From positions 1 through 47,310 of the forward strand of contig DALO01000018.1 in NCBI GenBank assembly GCA_002496805.1: a stretch of 47,310 bases of DNA, in the 5' to 3' direction. The notes under the pieces are model-generated. The model searched no databases. It was not told where the DNA came from and saw only the letters and a list, made by a program, of their open reading frames with translations. The DNA is from Methanobacterium sp. UBA353. GTDB taxonomy: Archaea > Methanobacteriota > Methanobacteria > Methanobacteriales > Methanobacteriaceae. Below, one piece after another: positions 9,108 to 17,918 of the stretch (position 1 is the first letter of the stretch; every line of letters begins with the position of its first letter). The position numbers and the translations under genes are program-made.

Positions 9108-10577
9108 ATGAAATATCAGAAAATATTGACCAATGAAAATTTATTATTGGTCATACTTCCGATTATAGCCTTCATAATTGCCTTAGTCCCTACTTTGAAA
9201 TTTCAACAGCCTTTAAGTTGGGATATTTATTATCATGTTCATCTGGCAAAACTTTACACGGAGCAGTGTTTCACATTATGGGATCCATTAACTTACGCTC
9301 CATTTGGCAGGCCAATATTTTATCCTCCTTTATTTCATTACATTTTAGCCGCTCTGTCACAAATTCTTAAAATCGATCTTTTTCTAGTTTCCCGGTTTTT
9401 GCAACCAGTTTTCTCATTTTCATTTGTTTTTTCATTTATTTATGTGACTAAAAAACTTTACAATCTAAGGGTTGGTCTTATTTCTGGGGGGTTCCTTTTT
9501 TTCACAGCTGCATTTCACAGAGCATTAATTCCGATACCAGAAACATTAGCTTTGATTTTTTTCCCACTGTCAATCTATTTTTTTTTCATAGTAGTTGAAG
9601 GGAAAAGCCTCAAATATGCTATCATCTCTGGAATTATTGCGGGGTTAATGTTTTTAACCCATACTTTGACTGCACTGATGATGTTAGGAGTGGTTCTAGT
9701 TTTCACATTTTGCCTTAAACTGAGAAATGATAATGTGAAATTCAAGTCTTTATGGGTATTTTTAGGGGTTACTTTCCTTTGCACTTCATTGTGGTGGGGC
9801 TCACTGATATTTCAGAATGGTTATGTTTTCAACAACCCTATAGCCGTTATTTTGGGCTTAAAAGGATATATAATAATACTTATTAAATCTTGGGGGGTTC
9901 CAGCGGTTGTATTTACATTTTTATGGGTTATTATAATGGTTAAAAAAGGCATGAAACAAAAATCTATCAGAAAATTAATTCAAGAGTGTTCAAGGAATGA
10001 ATTATTATTAATTACGTGGGTATCATTTATCTTATTAATTACTAGCGTTTATTTAATTGGTATACCTATTTTAATCGACCGAATTTTTAATTTTGCAGTT
10101 TTTCCGATGGTTATTTTAGCAACACTTGGATTGGAATACATAAGATTTATTAATTCTGAAAAATCCATTTATTCTAATATTTACAGAATTCTTATTGTTT
10201 TTTTAATTCTTGGCGGAGTAAGTCAAGGTTTTTTATATGCTCATTCAGTTGAACCTTTAGTTAATAATTCTCAACTTGACGTAGCTCAATGGTTTGCCGA
10301 AAACGGGGATAAAAAAAGAGTGGTAATGTCTCTGTCTGAAGGGATTGATCCGGTGATTGTTTCTGTTTCCAGGCAACCTGTTTCAACTGGGGGATACCAT
10401 CCGGGTATGGTTAAAGTTTTAAATCGTGAACTGTATTATAGTGGAAATTATTCGAGGGAAGATTTAATTCGGGATAATATAGGATATTTCGTTGAAAATT
10501 CTCATACGGTTCATCCTAATTATTTTAAATTGGTTTATCAGAACAAAGATTATAAAGTTTGGCGAGTAGATATCTAA
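9108..10577 (+). CDS. GT-C-like polytopic membrane protein (probable glycosyltransferase)
   Basis: A 489-residue protein with about ten hydrophobic segments and a soluble C-terminal part of about 110 residues. The first extracellular loop carries WDIYYHVHLAKLY (38-50) and WDPLTYAPFGRPIFYPPLF (58-76). These resemble the D-x-(Y/F)-H and P-x-x-Y-PP-LFH loop of GT-C enzymes and STT3-related archaeal membrane proteins. The tail has DVAQWFAENGDKKRVVMS and RQPVSTGGYHPG. It probably uses a lipid-linked sugar, but donor and acceptor are unknown. It lies between its decayed paralogue and glmM on the same strand, opposite the glycosyltransferase-flippase pair. The exact family is not certain. Confidence 0.75.
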   Translation: MKYQKILTNENLLLVILPIIAFIIALVPTLKFQQPLSWDIYYHVHLAKLYTEQCFTLWDPLTYAPFGRPIFYPPLFHYILAALSQILKIDLFLVSRFLQPVFSFSFVFSFIYVTKKLYNLRVGLISGGFLFFTAAFHRALIPIPETLALIFFPLSIYFFFIVVEGKSLKYAIISGIIAGLMFLTHTLTALMMLGVVLVFTFCLKLRNDNVKFKSLWVFLGVTFLCTSLWWGSLIFQNGYVFNNPIAVILGLKGYIIILIKSWGVPAVVFTFLWVIIMVKKGMKQKSIRKLIQECSRNELLLITWVSFILLITSVYLIGIPILIDRIFNFAVFPMVILATLGLEYIRFINSEKSIYSNIYRILIVFLILGGVSQGFLYAHSVEPLVNNSQLDVAQWFAENGDKKRVVMSLSEGIDPVIVSVSRQPVSTGGYHPGMVKVLNRELYYSGNYSREDLIRDNIGYFVENSHTVHPNYFKLVYQNKDYKVWRVDI

Positions 10578-10644
10578 AATAGATTGTGAAATTAATCGGA
10601 TTAACAATGAAAATGAATTGTAGTGTTATAAGGAAGTGTTTGTC

Positions 10645-11994
10645 ATGAAGAAATTATTCGGAACATTTGGGGTTAGAAGAATAGCAAATAAAGAATTAAC
10701 ACCGGAATTTGCATCAAAATTAGCCGCAGCATATGGATCACTGGTTAAAGGATGGGTGGCAGTTGGCGGAGATCCCAGAACATCCACTCCTCTAATCAAA
10801 CACTCAGTAATAGCCGGACTACTCTCTTCAGGATGTAATGTAGTTGACATGGGAATTATACCAACACCAACGGTTCAATACGCTGTTCGGAATTATTATG
10901 ATGGAGGGGTAATCATAACGGCGTCTCATAATCCTCCACAATACAATGGGATCAAATTCGTTGATGAAGACGGGATTGGCATAGTTGAAGACATGGAACT
11001 GGAAATTGAAGACATGTTCTTCAATGACAACCCTAATCGAGTTTCTTATGACGAGATCAAAGAAGTTGTCAGCAATGAAGGTTTGGTTGATGAATACAAT
11101 GATGAAGTTGTGCAACGTGTGGATCATGATGCCATAGCAAAGGCTAAGTTAAAGGTTGTTGTGGATTGTGGTAATGGAGCTGCATGTTTCACCACTCCTT
11201 ACGTTCTTCGCAAGTTGGGATGTGATGTGATCACTTTGAATTGTCAACCTGATGGATTCTTCCCTGGAAGAAATCCAGAACCCACTGAAAACAACCTTCA
11301 AGAGCTCATAAAAACCGTAAAAGCTACGGGCGCTGATCTGGGCATTGCTCATGATGGGGATGCTGATCGTACTATTTGTATAGATGAAAAAGGAAGTTTT
11401 GTAATGGGTGATAAGACTTTTGCCCTTGTAGAGAAACAATTACTTCAAGAAAGCCAGGGAGGGCTTATTGTAACCACTGTCGCCACTTCATCGGCTATTT
11501 ATGACATTGCTGAGGAGTATGGTGGAACTGTGACCGCAACCAGGGTTGGGGATTTGTTGGTGGCCAGAGAACTTAAAAACAGTGATGGTTTATTCGGAGG
11601 AGAAGAAAATGGTGGTTTAATATTCCCTGATTTTGTTTATGGTAGGGATGCAGCCCTTTCTACTGCCAAAATCGTTGAAATCATGGCATTAACATCAAAA
11701 CCACTATCGCAACTGGTAGCAGAACTTCCTGCCTACCAATCCGTGAAGATGAAAGTAGAATGTCCTGATGATCGAAAACAGGAGATCATGGATAAAATCT
11801 CTCAAGACACTCAGGAATACAAGGTTGATACCACAGATGGGGTTAAAATTTTCCGAGATGAAGGATGGCTCATTATCCGTCCTTCAGGCACAGAACCCAT
11901 CTTTCGATGTTTTGCAGAGTCTAAAAATATGCATGATGCGCAAAAAATGGCAGAATGGGGGATATCTCTTGTTAAAAAGCATTTAAAAAATTAA
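10645..11994 (+). CDS. glmM: Phosphoglucosamine mutase / phosphohexomutase
   Basis: Interconverts hexosamine-6- and 1-phosphates on the route to UDP-GlcNAc; archaeal relatives may also use mannose or glucose phosphates. I chose the ATG at 10645 (449 residues) because GGAAGTG sits just upstream and the protein then begins MKKLFGTFGVRRIANKE, as usual in the family. A GTG at 10636 is less likely. The active-site serine is S94 in TASHNPP (92-98). The metal loop is DGDADR (237-242), the sugar loop GGEENGG (318-324) and the phosphate loop RPSGTEP (412-418), all intact. It supplies precursors for the adjacent glycan genes. Confidence 0.94.
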   Translation: MKKLFGTFGVRRIANKELTPEFASKLAAAYGSLVKGWVAVGGDPRTSTPLIKHSVIAGLLSSGCNVVDMGIIPTPTVQYAVRNYYDGGVIITASHNPPQYNGIKFVDEDGIGIVEDMELEIEDMFFNDNPNRVSYDEIKEVVSNEGLVDEYNDEVVQRVDHDAIAKAKLKVVVDCGNGAACFTTPYVLRKLGCDVITLNCQPDGFFPGRNPEPTENNLQELIKTVKATGADLGIAHDGDADRTICIDEKGSFVMGDKTFALVEKQLLQESQGGLIVTTVATSSAIYDIAEEYGGTVTATRVGDLLVARELKNSDGLFGGEENGGLIFPDFVYGRDAALSTAKIVEIMALTSKPLSQLVAELPAYQSVKMKVECPDDRKQEIMDKISQDTQEYKVDTTDGVKIFRDEGWLIIRPSGTEPIFRCFAESKNMHDAQKMAEWGISLVKKHLKN

Positions 11995-12023
11995 TAATTA
12001 TTAATTGAATTTTCATTCCCTTT

Positions 12024-12194
12024 TTACTGTTTTTCTTTTCTTTTTTGACCCGGGTCATCAAAGTAAAATCCGTAAAACTCAGCACAATAAGCACAAAGAG
12101 GAAATTTCTCATAACGGTAGCGACTACCATCTTCTTTGTTCATATTAAATTTTTTACCACAAGTGTAACAAGTTTCAATTTTTTCACTTTTCAT
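12024..12194 (-). CDS. Small zinc-ribbon-like protein (56 aa)
   Basis: A short gene between glmM and afpA on the minus strand. The 56-residue product has two CxxC knuckles, CYTCGKKF (9-16) and LCAYCAEFYGF (34-44), and a basic end GQKRKEKQ. This suits one bound zinc ion. The ATG at 12192-12194 has AAGGAACA upstream as ribosome site. The frame is open for about 35 codons further upstream but offers no start codon there. Its stop is 30 bases from that of glmM, so the two genes converge. I cannot name a family; small proteins of this look often bind nucleic acid or other proteins. Confidence 0.72.
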   Translation of the reverse strand: MKSEKIETCYTCGKKFNMNKEDGSRYRYEKFPLCAYCAEFYGFYFDDPGQKRKEKQ

Positions 12195-12455
12195 ATTGTT
12201 CCTTGACTTCTTATCTAAGTTGTTATCTGTTTGATTATCTGTATCGCTGGTATTTTCGATTTTAACACCGCCATTTGTATTAAATTTATGATTTTTTTTT
12301 TATTGTTTAGTTTTATCAGTTGATATATCGGTTTATTATGTTGTTGATTTTAATTGATTTTGTCATATAACATTCAATTTTTCAATATCTAGTTAATTAA
12401 TCCATAGGAAATTTAGCGAAAGATAAATTATGGAATATTATACATAAATATAGTT
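12195..12455. other. AT-rich intergenic region with divergent promoters
   Basis: These 261 bases separate the divergent zinc-ribbon gene (minus) and afpA (plus). Boxes such as GGAATATTATACATAAATAT at 12432-12451 are close enough to the afpA ATG that its leader must be very short or absent. A run of ten T occurs near 12292-12301. I see no gene in it beyond the open but start-less extension of the zinc-ribbon frame. Confidence 0.4.
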
Positions 12456-13022
12456 ATGAAGAAAAAAAGAAAAATTGCTTGGGGGATTACTGGAAGTGGT
12501 GAAAAACTGGTTGAAACCGTTGAAGTCATGCAACAGATGCGGGATGAATATTCTAAACAATTTGATATCAGAGTTTTTGTTTCAAGAGCTGGAGACCAAG
12601 TTTTAAAATATTATAACCTTTCTACTACACTCGAAACAAAGTTCGATAAGACATGGACTGAAATTAATTCAAATGCTCCTTTTTTAGCTGGTCAAATCCA
12701 GATGGGGAGATATGCATTTTTGTTAATTGCTCCGGCAACATCCAACACTGTGGCTAAGATATCTTTGCGCATTGCAGACACTCTCCTTACTAATGCAGCT
12801 ATAATGGGCCAAAAAACTAGAACTCCGTTATTCATAATGCCTACTGACTTTAGGGAGGGCATAGTTACTACAAAACTACCAAATGGAAAATTTTTGGAGT
12901 TAAATATTACTCAGGAGGATGCTGAACACGTGGAAAGAATATCTGCAATGGAAAACACTACTGCATTTGAATCTCCTGAGGATATTCCGGATATATTTGA
13001 GAAATATGCCAGTAATGATTAA
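12456..13022 (+). CDS. afpA: Archaeoflavoprotein AfpA / dihydromethanopterin reductase-like flavoprotein
   Basis: A 188-residue flavoprotein of the archaeal AfpA family (flavoprotein/HFCD fold). Residues 8-14 (AWGITGS) form the flavin-binding start. LLIAPATSNTVAKISLRIADTLL (about 86-108) is the conserved flavin-binding P-A-T-x-N-T motif, and PLFIMPTD follows. Family knowledge: AfpA takes electrons from ferredoxin or iron-sulfur flavoprotein, and the related DmrB of Methanosarcina reduces dihydromethanopterin. Either role is possible here. It has no obvious Shine-Dalgarno site. It converges on the minus-strand gene below, and the two stop codons share the four bases TTAA at 13019-13022. Confidence 0.85.
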   Translation: MKKKRKIAWGITGSGEKLVETVEVMQQMRDEYSKQFDIRVFVSRAGDQVLKYYNLSTTLETKFDKTWTEINSNAPFLAGQIQMGRYAFLLIAPATSNTVAKISLRIADTLLTNAAIMGQKTRTPLFIMPTDFREGIVTTKLPNGKFLELNITQEDAEHVERISAMENTTAFESPEDIPDIFEKYASND

Positions 13023-13342
13023 ATGAGTTCTTTTCTCAGTTGTAGGGTAACATTGAACTTTTTAATAGGCAAACCATCTTCTTCATCATCACGGATGGGC
13101 GATATTCCCCTGAAATAATGTTCAACAGCACCAGTATCGTCTATATCCACTGGCACAGTTTCCATATCATCTAAACCGTCAAAAAATTGACATATTTCCA
13201 TTATTTTTTCTTCCGGACCTTTGAATTTAACAATCATTGTTCCTTCATGCCTATTCTGGAGAGATATAAATTTATCATCCACATCCAATGATTTGTCTTT
13301 CTTTTTACTACCACTAACTCTGTGGAAAACGATTTTTGCCAT
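13019..13342 (-). CDS. Conserved hypothetical acidic protein (107 aa)
   Basis: I do not recognise the family. The 107-residue product is soluble, with alternating strands (KIVFHRVSG, GTMIVKFKG, KFNVTLQLRKE), one helix EEKIMEICQFFDGL and an acidic middle (VDIDDTGAVEHYF, SPIRDDEEDGL). It has a single cysteine and no membrane segment. A perfect GGAGG at 13352-13356 supports the ATG at 13342. It is the second gene of a minus-strand operon, 35 bases after the adenosine-specific kinase, so the two products may act together. Confidence 0.75.
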   Translation of the reverse strand: MAKIVFHRVSGSKKKDKSLDVDDKFISLQNRHEGTMIVKFKGPEEKIMEICQFFDGLDDMETVPVDIDDTGAVEHYFRGISPIRDDEEDGLPIKKFNVTLQLRKELI

Positions 13343-13377
13343 GTTTTTTTACCTCCAAAAATTTCTAATGGGATTTT

Positions 13378-13866
13378 TTATAATTTATAGCCAATGTCTC
13401 GCAGGAAATTTTTTCTCCAAGTCACATCATCCGCTGTTTCCAAAGCATGAGGTTTTGAACCATCAATAACTCCAATTATCCCTCTTCCCTGTTCAGATTC
13501 CGCAATTAAAACTTGAACTGGGTTGGCAGTTGCGCAGAACAGGTTCACCACTTCAGGAACGCTTTTAATTCGTTGAGTTAAGTTGATGGGAAATGCATTT
13601 CGCAAGAAAATCAGAAAACTATGGCCACAAGCCATTTCTAACATTTTTAAACCAGCTAATTCTTCTAAATCCTTATCATTTCCTGATATTCTAACCAAAC
13701 AATCTCCTGAAGCCTCACCGAAGGCAAGACCAAACTTTGCTTGTGGTACGGTATTAACTATGGCTTCATGAAGGTCTTCAACAGTTTTTATAAAGTGACT
13801 TTGACCCAAAATAAGATTACAATCTTCCGGTGCCTTTAATTTAACAATTTTGATTTCAAGTTCCAT
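13378..13866 (-). CDS. Adenosine-specific kinase family protein (DUF355)
   Basis: A 162-residue protein of the archaeal/bacterial DUF355 family (COG1839), called adenosine-specific kinase from structural work on a Pyrobaculum member. The whole length fits: a start with LEIKIVKLKAPEDCNLILGQ, FGLAFGEASGDCLVR, ACGHSFLIFLRNAFPINL, LFCATANPVQVLIAE and RGIIGVIDGSKPHALE. The ribosome site AGGGGAT precedes the ATG. It heads a two-gene operon with the 107-residue hypothetical protein. The kinase activity is the family's annotation, and I cannot confirm it from motifs because no classical P-loop is visible. Confidence 0.9.
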   Translation of the reverse strand: MELEIKIVKLKAPEDCNLILGQSHFIKTVEDLHEAIVNTVPQAKFGLAFGEASGDCLVRISGNDKDLEELAGLKMLEMACGHSFLIFLRNAFPINLTQRIKSVPEVVNLFCATANPVQVLIAESEQGRGIIGVIDGSKPHALETADDVTWRKNFLRDIGYKL

Positions 13867-14137
13867 AAGATCCCCTAGTTATAAATTGGAAGTTGGTTAG
13901 TTTAACATTTTATGGATTACTTTTTGAGACTTATTTGTGTATTGGTAATTTATTTATAGTAGCAGAATAAATTGTCATTAACAATCATTATAAAATATTT
14001 GTATCTTTATTACAGAAACATTAAATAAATTGGAACTCAAATTAGAGATTACATTAATAAATATGTTGTTTTTATACCATGGCTACTCGGCCAGGGCCTA
14101 ACATAAGTTTTAACCGCATTTAATGTGAGGTTTCGTC

Positions 14138-14692
14138 ATGAAAGAGAAAATGAAGGAAATAGGGCTGCGGATAAAGGAGCTTAGAGAGCTCTCTGACATT
14201 AGTATTCAGGACATGGCAAATTACCTTGAAATATCCTTGAAAACCTACCAGGGGTATGAAGGGGGACTAAATGATATTCCTGCCAGTATTCTATTTGAAA
14301 TAGCCCATAAAATGCAAGTGGACATGGGACTCCTTTTAACCGGAGAAGAAACCCGAATGCACATATTCAGTGTCACTAGAAAAGGAAAAGGAGTAGAAGT
14401 CGGCCGTAGAAAACAGTATCAATATGAAAATCTGGCTGAAAAGTTTATACATAAAAAAGCAGAACCCTTTATTGTAACTGTGGAACCTAGAAGTGATGGG
14501 AGTAAACCTTCAACCAACACACATCCTGGACAGGAATTTAACTATATGTTAGAAGGAACTCTGAAAATTTACATTCATGATAACGAAATTATTCTCCAAG
14601 AAGGAGATTCAATCTTTTTTGATTCATCATATGAACATGCCATGGAAGCATTGGACAATAAAACAGCCCGATTCCTAGCTATAGTTATGTAA
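14138..14692 (+). CDS. XRE-family HTH regulator with cupin domain
   Basis: A 184-residue regulator with a lambda-repressor-type HTH at residues 8-62 (IGLRIKELRELSDISIQDMA, then LEISLKTYQGYEGGL) and a cupin at about 110-184. The cupin metal-ligand candidates are H129 and E133 in HPGQEFNYMLEG and H167 in SSYEHAM. Such HTH-cupin proteins usually sense a small molecule and control neighbouring metabolic genes. It lies 71 bases upstream of the acyl-CoA synthetase on the same strand, so it probably controls that gene and perhaps vorCBA, and is likely cotranscribed. GTGAGGT is the ribosome site. The ligand is unknown. Confidence 0.9.
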   Translation: MKEKMKEIGLRIKELRELSDISIQDMANYLEISLKTYQGYEGGLNDIPASILFEIAHKMQVDMGLLLTGEETRMHIFSVTRKGKGVEVGRRKQYQYENLAEKFIHKKAEPFIVTVEPRSDGSKPSTNTHPGQEFNYMLEGTLKIYIHDNEIILQEGDSIFFDSSYEHAMEALDNKTARFLAIVM

Positions 14693-14763
14693 AAACAATA
14701 AATAAATAGTTTAATAATATATTATAAGGATTATACAAGAAAATAATTTAAAATGGTGATAAT

Positions 14764-16428
14764 ATGTCATCTTTATTGGATAAATTTGTATCACAAGCCG
14801 ATTTTAAGTCATACTCTGATTTTAAAAATAATTTCAATATTGAAATCCCAAAAAACTTCAACTTTGCCTACGATGTTGTAGATGAGTACGCCCGCATAGA
14901 ACCAGACAAAGTTGCAATGGTTTGGTGCAATGAAAAAACAGACCGTAAGTTCACTTTCAAAGAACTGAAGGAATACTCAGATCGAGCTGCCAATTTCTTC
15001 AAACAGCAAGGTATAAAAAAAGGAGATAGGGTTATGCTTACCCTAAAAAGTCGCTATGAATTCTGGTTTTGTATATTAGCATTACACAAATTAGGGGCCA
15101 TAACCATCCCTGCTACTCACATGCTCAAAACCAAGGACATAGTATACCGTGTTGAAAAAGCAGGTATCAAAATGGTGGTATGCATAGCTGAAGATGGAGT
15201 TCCAGAATTCTTTGATGAAGCAAATAACCAATTAGAGGATACGGAGCTATTAAAAGTCATTGTTGGAGAAGAAAATAGGGAGGGGTGGATGAATTTTAGG
15301 AAAGAAATTGAAAACGCATCCAAAAAATTTGAACGCCCCACCGGCGATTCTGGGACCAAAAATAATGAAGTAATGCTGGTTTATTTCTCATCAGGAACCA
15401 CGGGAATGCCTAAAATGATCATGCACGATCATACATATCCTTTTGGGCATATTATTACTTCCCACTGGCAGAATGTTATGGATGGAGGATTGCACTACAC
15501 TGTGGCTGACACTGGCTGGGCAAAGGCCATGTGGGGTCAAATTTATGGGCAGTGGCTTTTAGGCAGTCAAGTGTTTGTTTATGATTATGACCGATTCGAC
15601 GCAGGAAATATGCTAGAAAAATTAACTTATCATGGTGTAACAACCTTTTGCGCCCCTCCAACCATCTATCGATTTTTAATCCAAGAAGACCTTTCGGGTT
15701 ATGATTTTTCAAAACTCAAATATGCTGTTACTGCCGGTGAACCATTAAATCCAGAGGTTTACAACCGGTTTTATGAATTAACTGGTCTCAAACTGATGGA
15801 AGGTTACGGACAGACAGAATGTGTGGTTTGTATTGCTAATTTTCCCTGGATGGAACCAAGACCCGGATCCATGGGTAAACCAGGTCCAAAATATGATATA
15901 CTGCTCATGAACAATGAGGGCAATGTTTGTGATGTGGGTGAAGAAGGAGAAATCGTTATCAGAACAGTTGAAGCCAAACCACCAGGTTTATTCCAAGGAT
16001 ATTATATGGAGAAAAAACTAACAGAAAAAGTTTGGCATGATGGATACTATCATACGGGGGACACTGCCTGGATGGATGAAGATGGATACTACTGGTTCGT
16101 TGGACGAAACGATGATATGATAAAAAGTTCAGGATATCGTATAGGCCCATTTGAAGTGGAAAGTGCAGTTATATCTCACTCATCTGTATTAGAATGTGCA
16201 ATAACTGGTGTTCCTCACTCTGTTAGAGGTCAAGTGGTTAAAGCAACTATTGTACTAACTAATAATTATAAAGCTTCTGATGAACTGGCAAAAGAAATTC
16301 AAGACCATGTTAAACAAGTTACTGCACCTTATAAATATCCTAGGGTCATTGAATTTGTTGAAGAATTACCAAAAACAATCAGTGGTAAAATTAGACGGGT
16401 AGAAATCAGAGAAAAAGATGAAGGATAA
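14764..16428 (+). CDS. AMP-forming acyl-CoA synthetase (acetyl/medium- or branched-chain type)
   Basis: Activates a carboxylic acid with ATP and CoA to acyl-CoA, AMP and pyrophosphate in the cytoplasm. The 554-residue ANL-superfamily protein has the P-loop SSGTTGMPK (209-217), YGQTE (348-352), TGD (431-433), the hinge and C-terminal lysine in KTISGKIRR (K542), and the CoA-binding GYRIGPFEVES. It is shorter than acetyl-CoA synthetases and closest in look to the MACS/short-chain group. It sits between an HTH-cupin regulator and vorCBA. VOR makes and uses branched-chain acyl-CoA, so a branched short acid such as isobutyrate, isovalerate or 2-methylbutyrate is a sensible substrate. That choice is inference. 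Confidence 0.93.
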   Translation: MSSLLDKFVSQADFKSYSDFKNNFNIEIPKNFNFAYDVVDEYARIEPDKVAMVWCNEKTDRKFTFKELKEYSDRAANFFKQQGIKKGDRVMLTLKSRYEFWFCILALHKLGAITIPATHMLKTKDIVYRVEKAGIKMVVCIAEDGVPEFFDEANNQLEDTELLKVIVGEENREGWMNFRKEIENASKKFERPTGDSGTKNNEVMLVYFSSGTTGMPKMIMHDHTYPFGHIITSHWQNVMDGGLHYTVADTGWAKAMWGQIYGQWLLGSQVFVYDYDRFDAGNMLEKLTYHGVTTFCAPPTIYRFLIQEDLSGYDFSKLKYAVTAGEPLNPEVYNRFYELTGLKLMEGYGQTECVVCIANFPWMEPRPGSMGKPGPKYDILLMNNEGNVCDVGEEGEIVIRTVEAKPPGLFQGYYMEKKLTEKVWHDGYYHTGDTAWMDEDGYYWFVGRNDDMIKSSGYRIGPFEVESAVISHSSVLECAITGVPHSVRGQVVKATIVLTNNYKASDELAKEIQDHVKQVTAPYKYPRVIEFVEELPKTISGKIRRVEIREKDEG

Positions 16429-16449
16429 TAAAAAACAGAGATGTCGTGA

Positions 16450-16498
16450 TTTTTTTTTAGTTTTCAACATTCCTCTGCTGTTTTTTTTATTTTTTTTT
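16450..16498 (+). terminator. Two T-runs between the acyl-CoA synthetase gene and vorC
   Basis: T-rich stretches at 16450-16458 and 16481-16498, just after the synthetase stop, are typical archaeal termination signals. They suggest that vorCBA has its own promoter or depends on read-through. The remaining 80 bases before vorC hold the likely promoter. Confidence 0.5.
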
Positions 16499-16578
16499 AA
16501 ACCCTGATGGGAGATCAACATAGATTTTTAGAAATTAAAGATGATATTTAATTGAAGACATTAAGGATGAAGTAGATT

Positions 16579-16863
16579 ATGATTAAAAAAAAGAAAGAAC
16601 CATATCCAGTTTTTAACCAACTGGAATGTAAGGCTTGTGAACGTTGTATAATAGCATGTCGTCAAGGTGTTCTTAGAATGAGTGACGATATAAATGAACG
16701 AGGTTATCATTATGCAGAATATGTGGGTAGTGGGTGTAATGGTTGTGGGGACTGCTATTACACTTGTCCAGAGCCACTGGTGGTGGAAGTTCACATACCC
16801 CTCAGAAAAAAAGTAAAGGTCAATACAAATTTAAACAAAGGGGAAAAGGAGGAAAACAAATGA
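16579..16863 (+). CDS. vorC: 2-oxoisovalerate:ferredoxin oxidoreductase ferredoxin-like (delta) subunit
   Basis: Electron-transfer subunit of VOR with two 4Fe-4S sites: C17, C20, C23, C27 and C53, C56, C59, C63. Its 94 residues include a lysine-rich tail, slightly longer than the roughly 79-residue VorC I recall from Methanothermobacter. It carries electrons from the thiamine-diphosphate site to ferredoxin. Its TGA (16861-16863) overlaps the vorB ATG in an ATGA tetranucleotide, so translation is coupled. The order vorC-vorB-vorA is that of Methanothermobacter. Confidence 0.92.
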   Translation: MIKKKKEPYPVFNQLECKACERCIIACRQGVLRMSDDINERGYHYAEYVGSGCNGCGDCYYTCPEPLVVEVHIPLRKKVKVNTNLNKGEKEENK

Positions 16864-17918
16864 CTATCCAATTAATAAAGGGTAACACTGCTGTAATAAT
16901 AGGAGCAATGTATGCTGGCTGTGATTGCTTTTTTGGATATCCTATAACTCCTGCTTCAGAAGTTTTACATGAAGCTTCATTATATTTTCCTAAAGTGGGC
17001 CGTACATTCGTTCAAGCTGAATCAGAGGAAGCCTCTATTAACATGGTATACGGAGCAGCTGCAGCAGGACATAGGGTAATAACTGCATCTTCAGGCCCTG
17101 GAATCAGTCTTATGCAGGAAGGAATGTCATTTTTGGCCGGAGCAGAACTCCCCTGTGTTATTGTAGATATCATGCGTGCAGGTCCGGGTCTTGGGAATAT
17201 AGGGCCAGAACAGTCTGATTATACTCAATTAGTCAAAGGAGGAGGTCATGGAAACTACCGAAACATAGTACTAGCTCCTAATTCTGTGCAAGAGATGTGC
17301 GACTGTACCATGAAGGCATTCCATTTGGCTGAGAAATACAGAAACCCTGCTGTTGTCTTGGCAGATGGAGTGTTAGGGCAAATGGTAGAAAGACTTAATT
17401 TTCCTTCGAAATCAATCAAACCGGTTTTCAATGAGTCATGGGCTGTAAGAGGTAACCAAAATACCAGGAAAAACTTGGTAACGAGTATTTTCCTTGATTT
17501 TGATCAGTTAGAAGACTTTAACTATAGAATTCAGGATAAATACTTGGAAATAATGGAGACTGAAGTGGATTATGAGGAATACATGGTGGATGATGCTGAG
17601 ATCATTTTAGTGGCGTATGGTATTAGCAGCCGCGTAGCTCGTTCAGCAGTGGATCAAGTTAGAAAAAGGGGAATACGGGCAGGATTATTCCGTCCTAAAA
17701 CATTATTCCCATTTCCTGCAAAAAAACTCCATGAAATTGCTGTTAAAAGAGAATGCAAATTTTTATCAGTGGAAATGAGTAATGGGCAGATGAAAGAGGA
17801 CATAACACTATCAATAGGATGCCTTCGTCCTGTTGAACTGGTTAACAGGATGGGAGGAAACCTCATCGATCAGAAAAGCATAATTAATAAGATACATGAA
17901 ATGGTAGGGGGTATCTAG
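16860..17918 (+). CDS. vorB: 2-oxoisovalerate:ferredoxin oxidoreductase alpha subunit
   Basis: The true start is the ATG at 16860, after GGAGG about seven bases upstream and overlapping the vorC stop. It gives 352 residues, the length I recall for Methanothermobacter VorB. Longer in-frame starts near 16743 lie inside vorC and are rejected. Family marks are GYPITPASEVLHEASLYFP (26-44), AESEEASINMVYGAAAAGHR, ASSGPGISLMQEG and the C-terminal transketolase-like part ILVAYGISSRVARSA. With VorA and VorC it oxidatively decarboxylates 2-oxoacids from valine, leucine and isoleucine to acyl-CoA, or carboxylates acyl-CoA in reverse. Confidence 0.94.
   Translation: MTIQLIKGNTAVIIGAMYAGCDCFFGYPITPASEVLHEASLYFPKVGRTFVQAESEEASINMVYGAAAAGHRVITASSGPGISLMQEGMSFLAGAELPCVIVDIMRAGPGLGNIGPEQSDYTQLVKGGGHGNYRNIVLAPNSVQEMCDCTMKAFHLAEKYRNPAVVLADGVLGQMVERLNFPSKSIKPVFNESWAVRGNQNTRKNLVTSIFLDFDQLEDFNYRIQDKYLEIMETEVDYEEYMVDDAEIILVAYGISSRVARSAVDQVRKRGIRAGLFRPKTLFPFPAKKLHEIAVKRECKFLSVEMSNGQMKEDITLSIGCLRPVELVNRMGGNLIDQKSIINKIHEMVGGI

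Noticed and set aside
13019..13022. Overlapping stop codons of afpA and the minus-strand hypothetical gene as a possible regulatory device.
   Set aside because: A shared TTAA between convergent genes is common in compact genomes and needs no special explanation.
16743..16859. An N-terminal extension of VorB by 39 residues.
   Set aside because: It lies entirely within vorC in another frame; GGAGG and the ATGA overlap place the start at 16860, giving the usual 352 residues.
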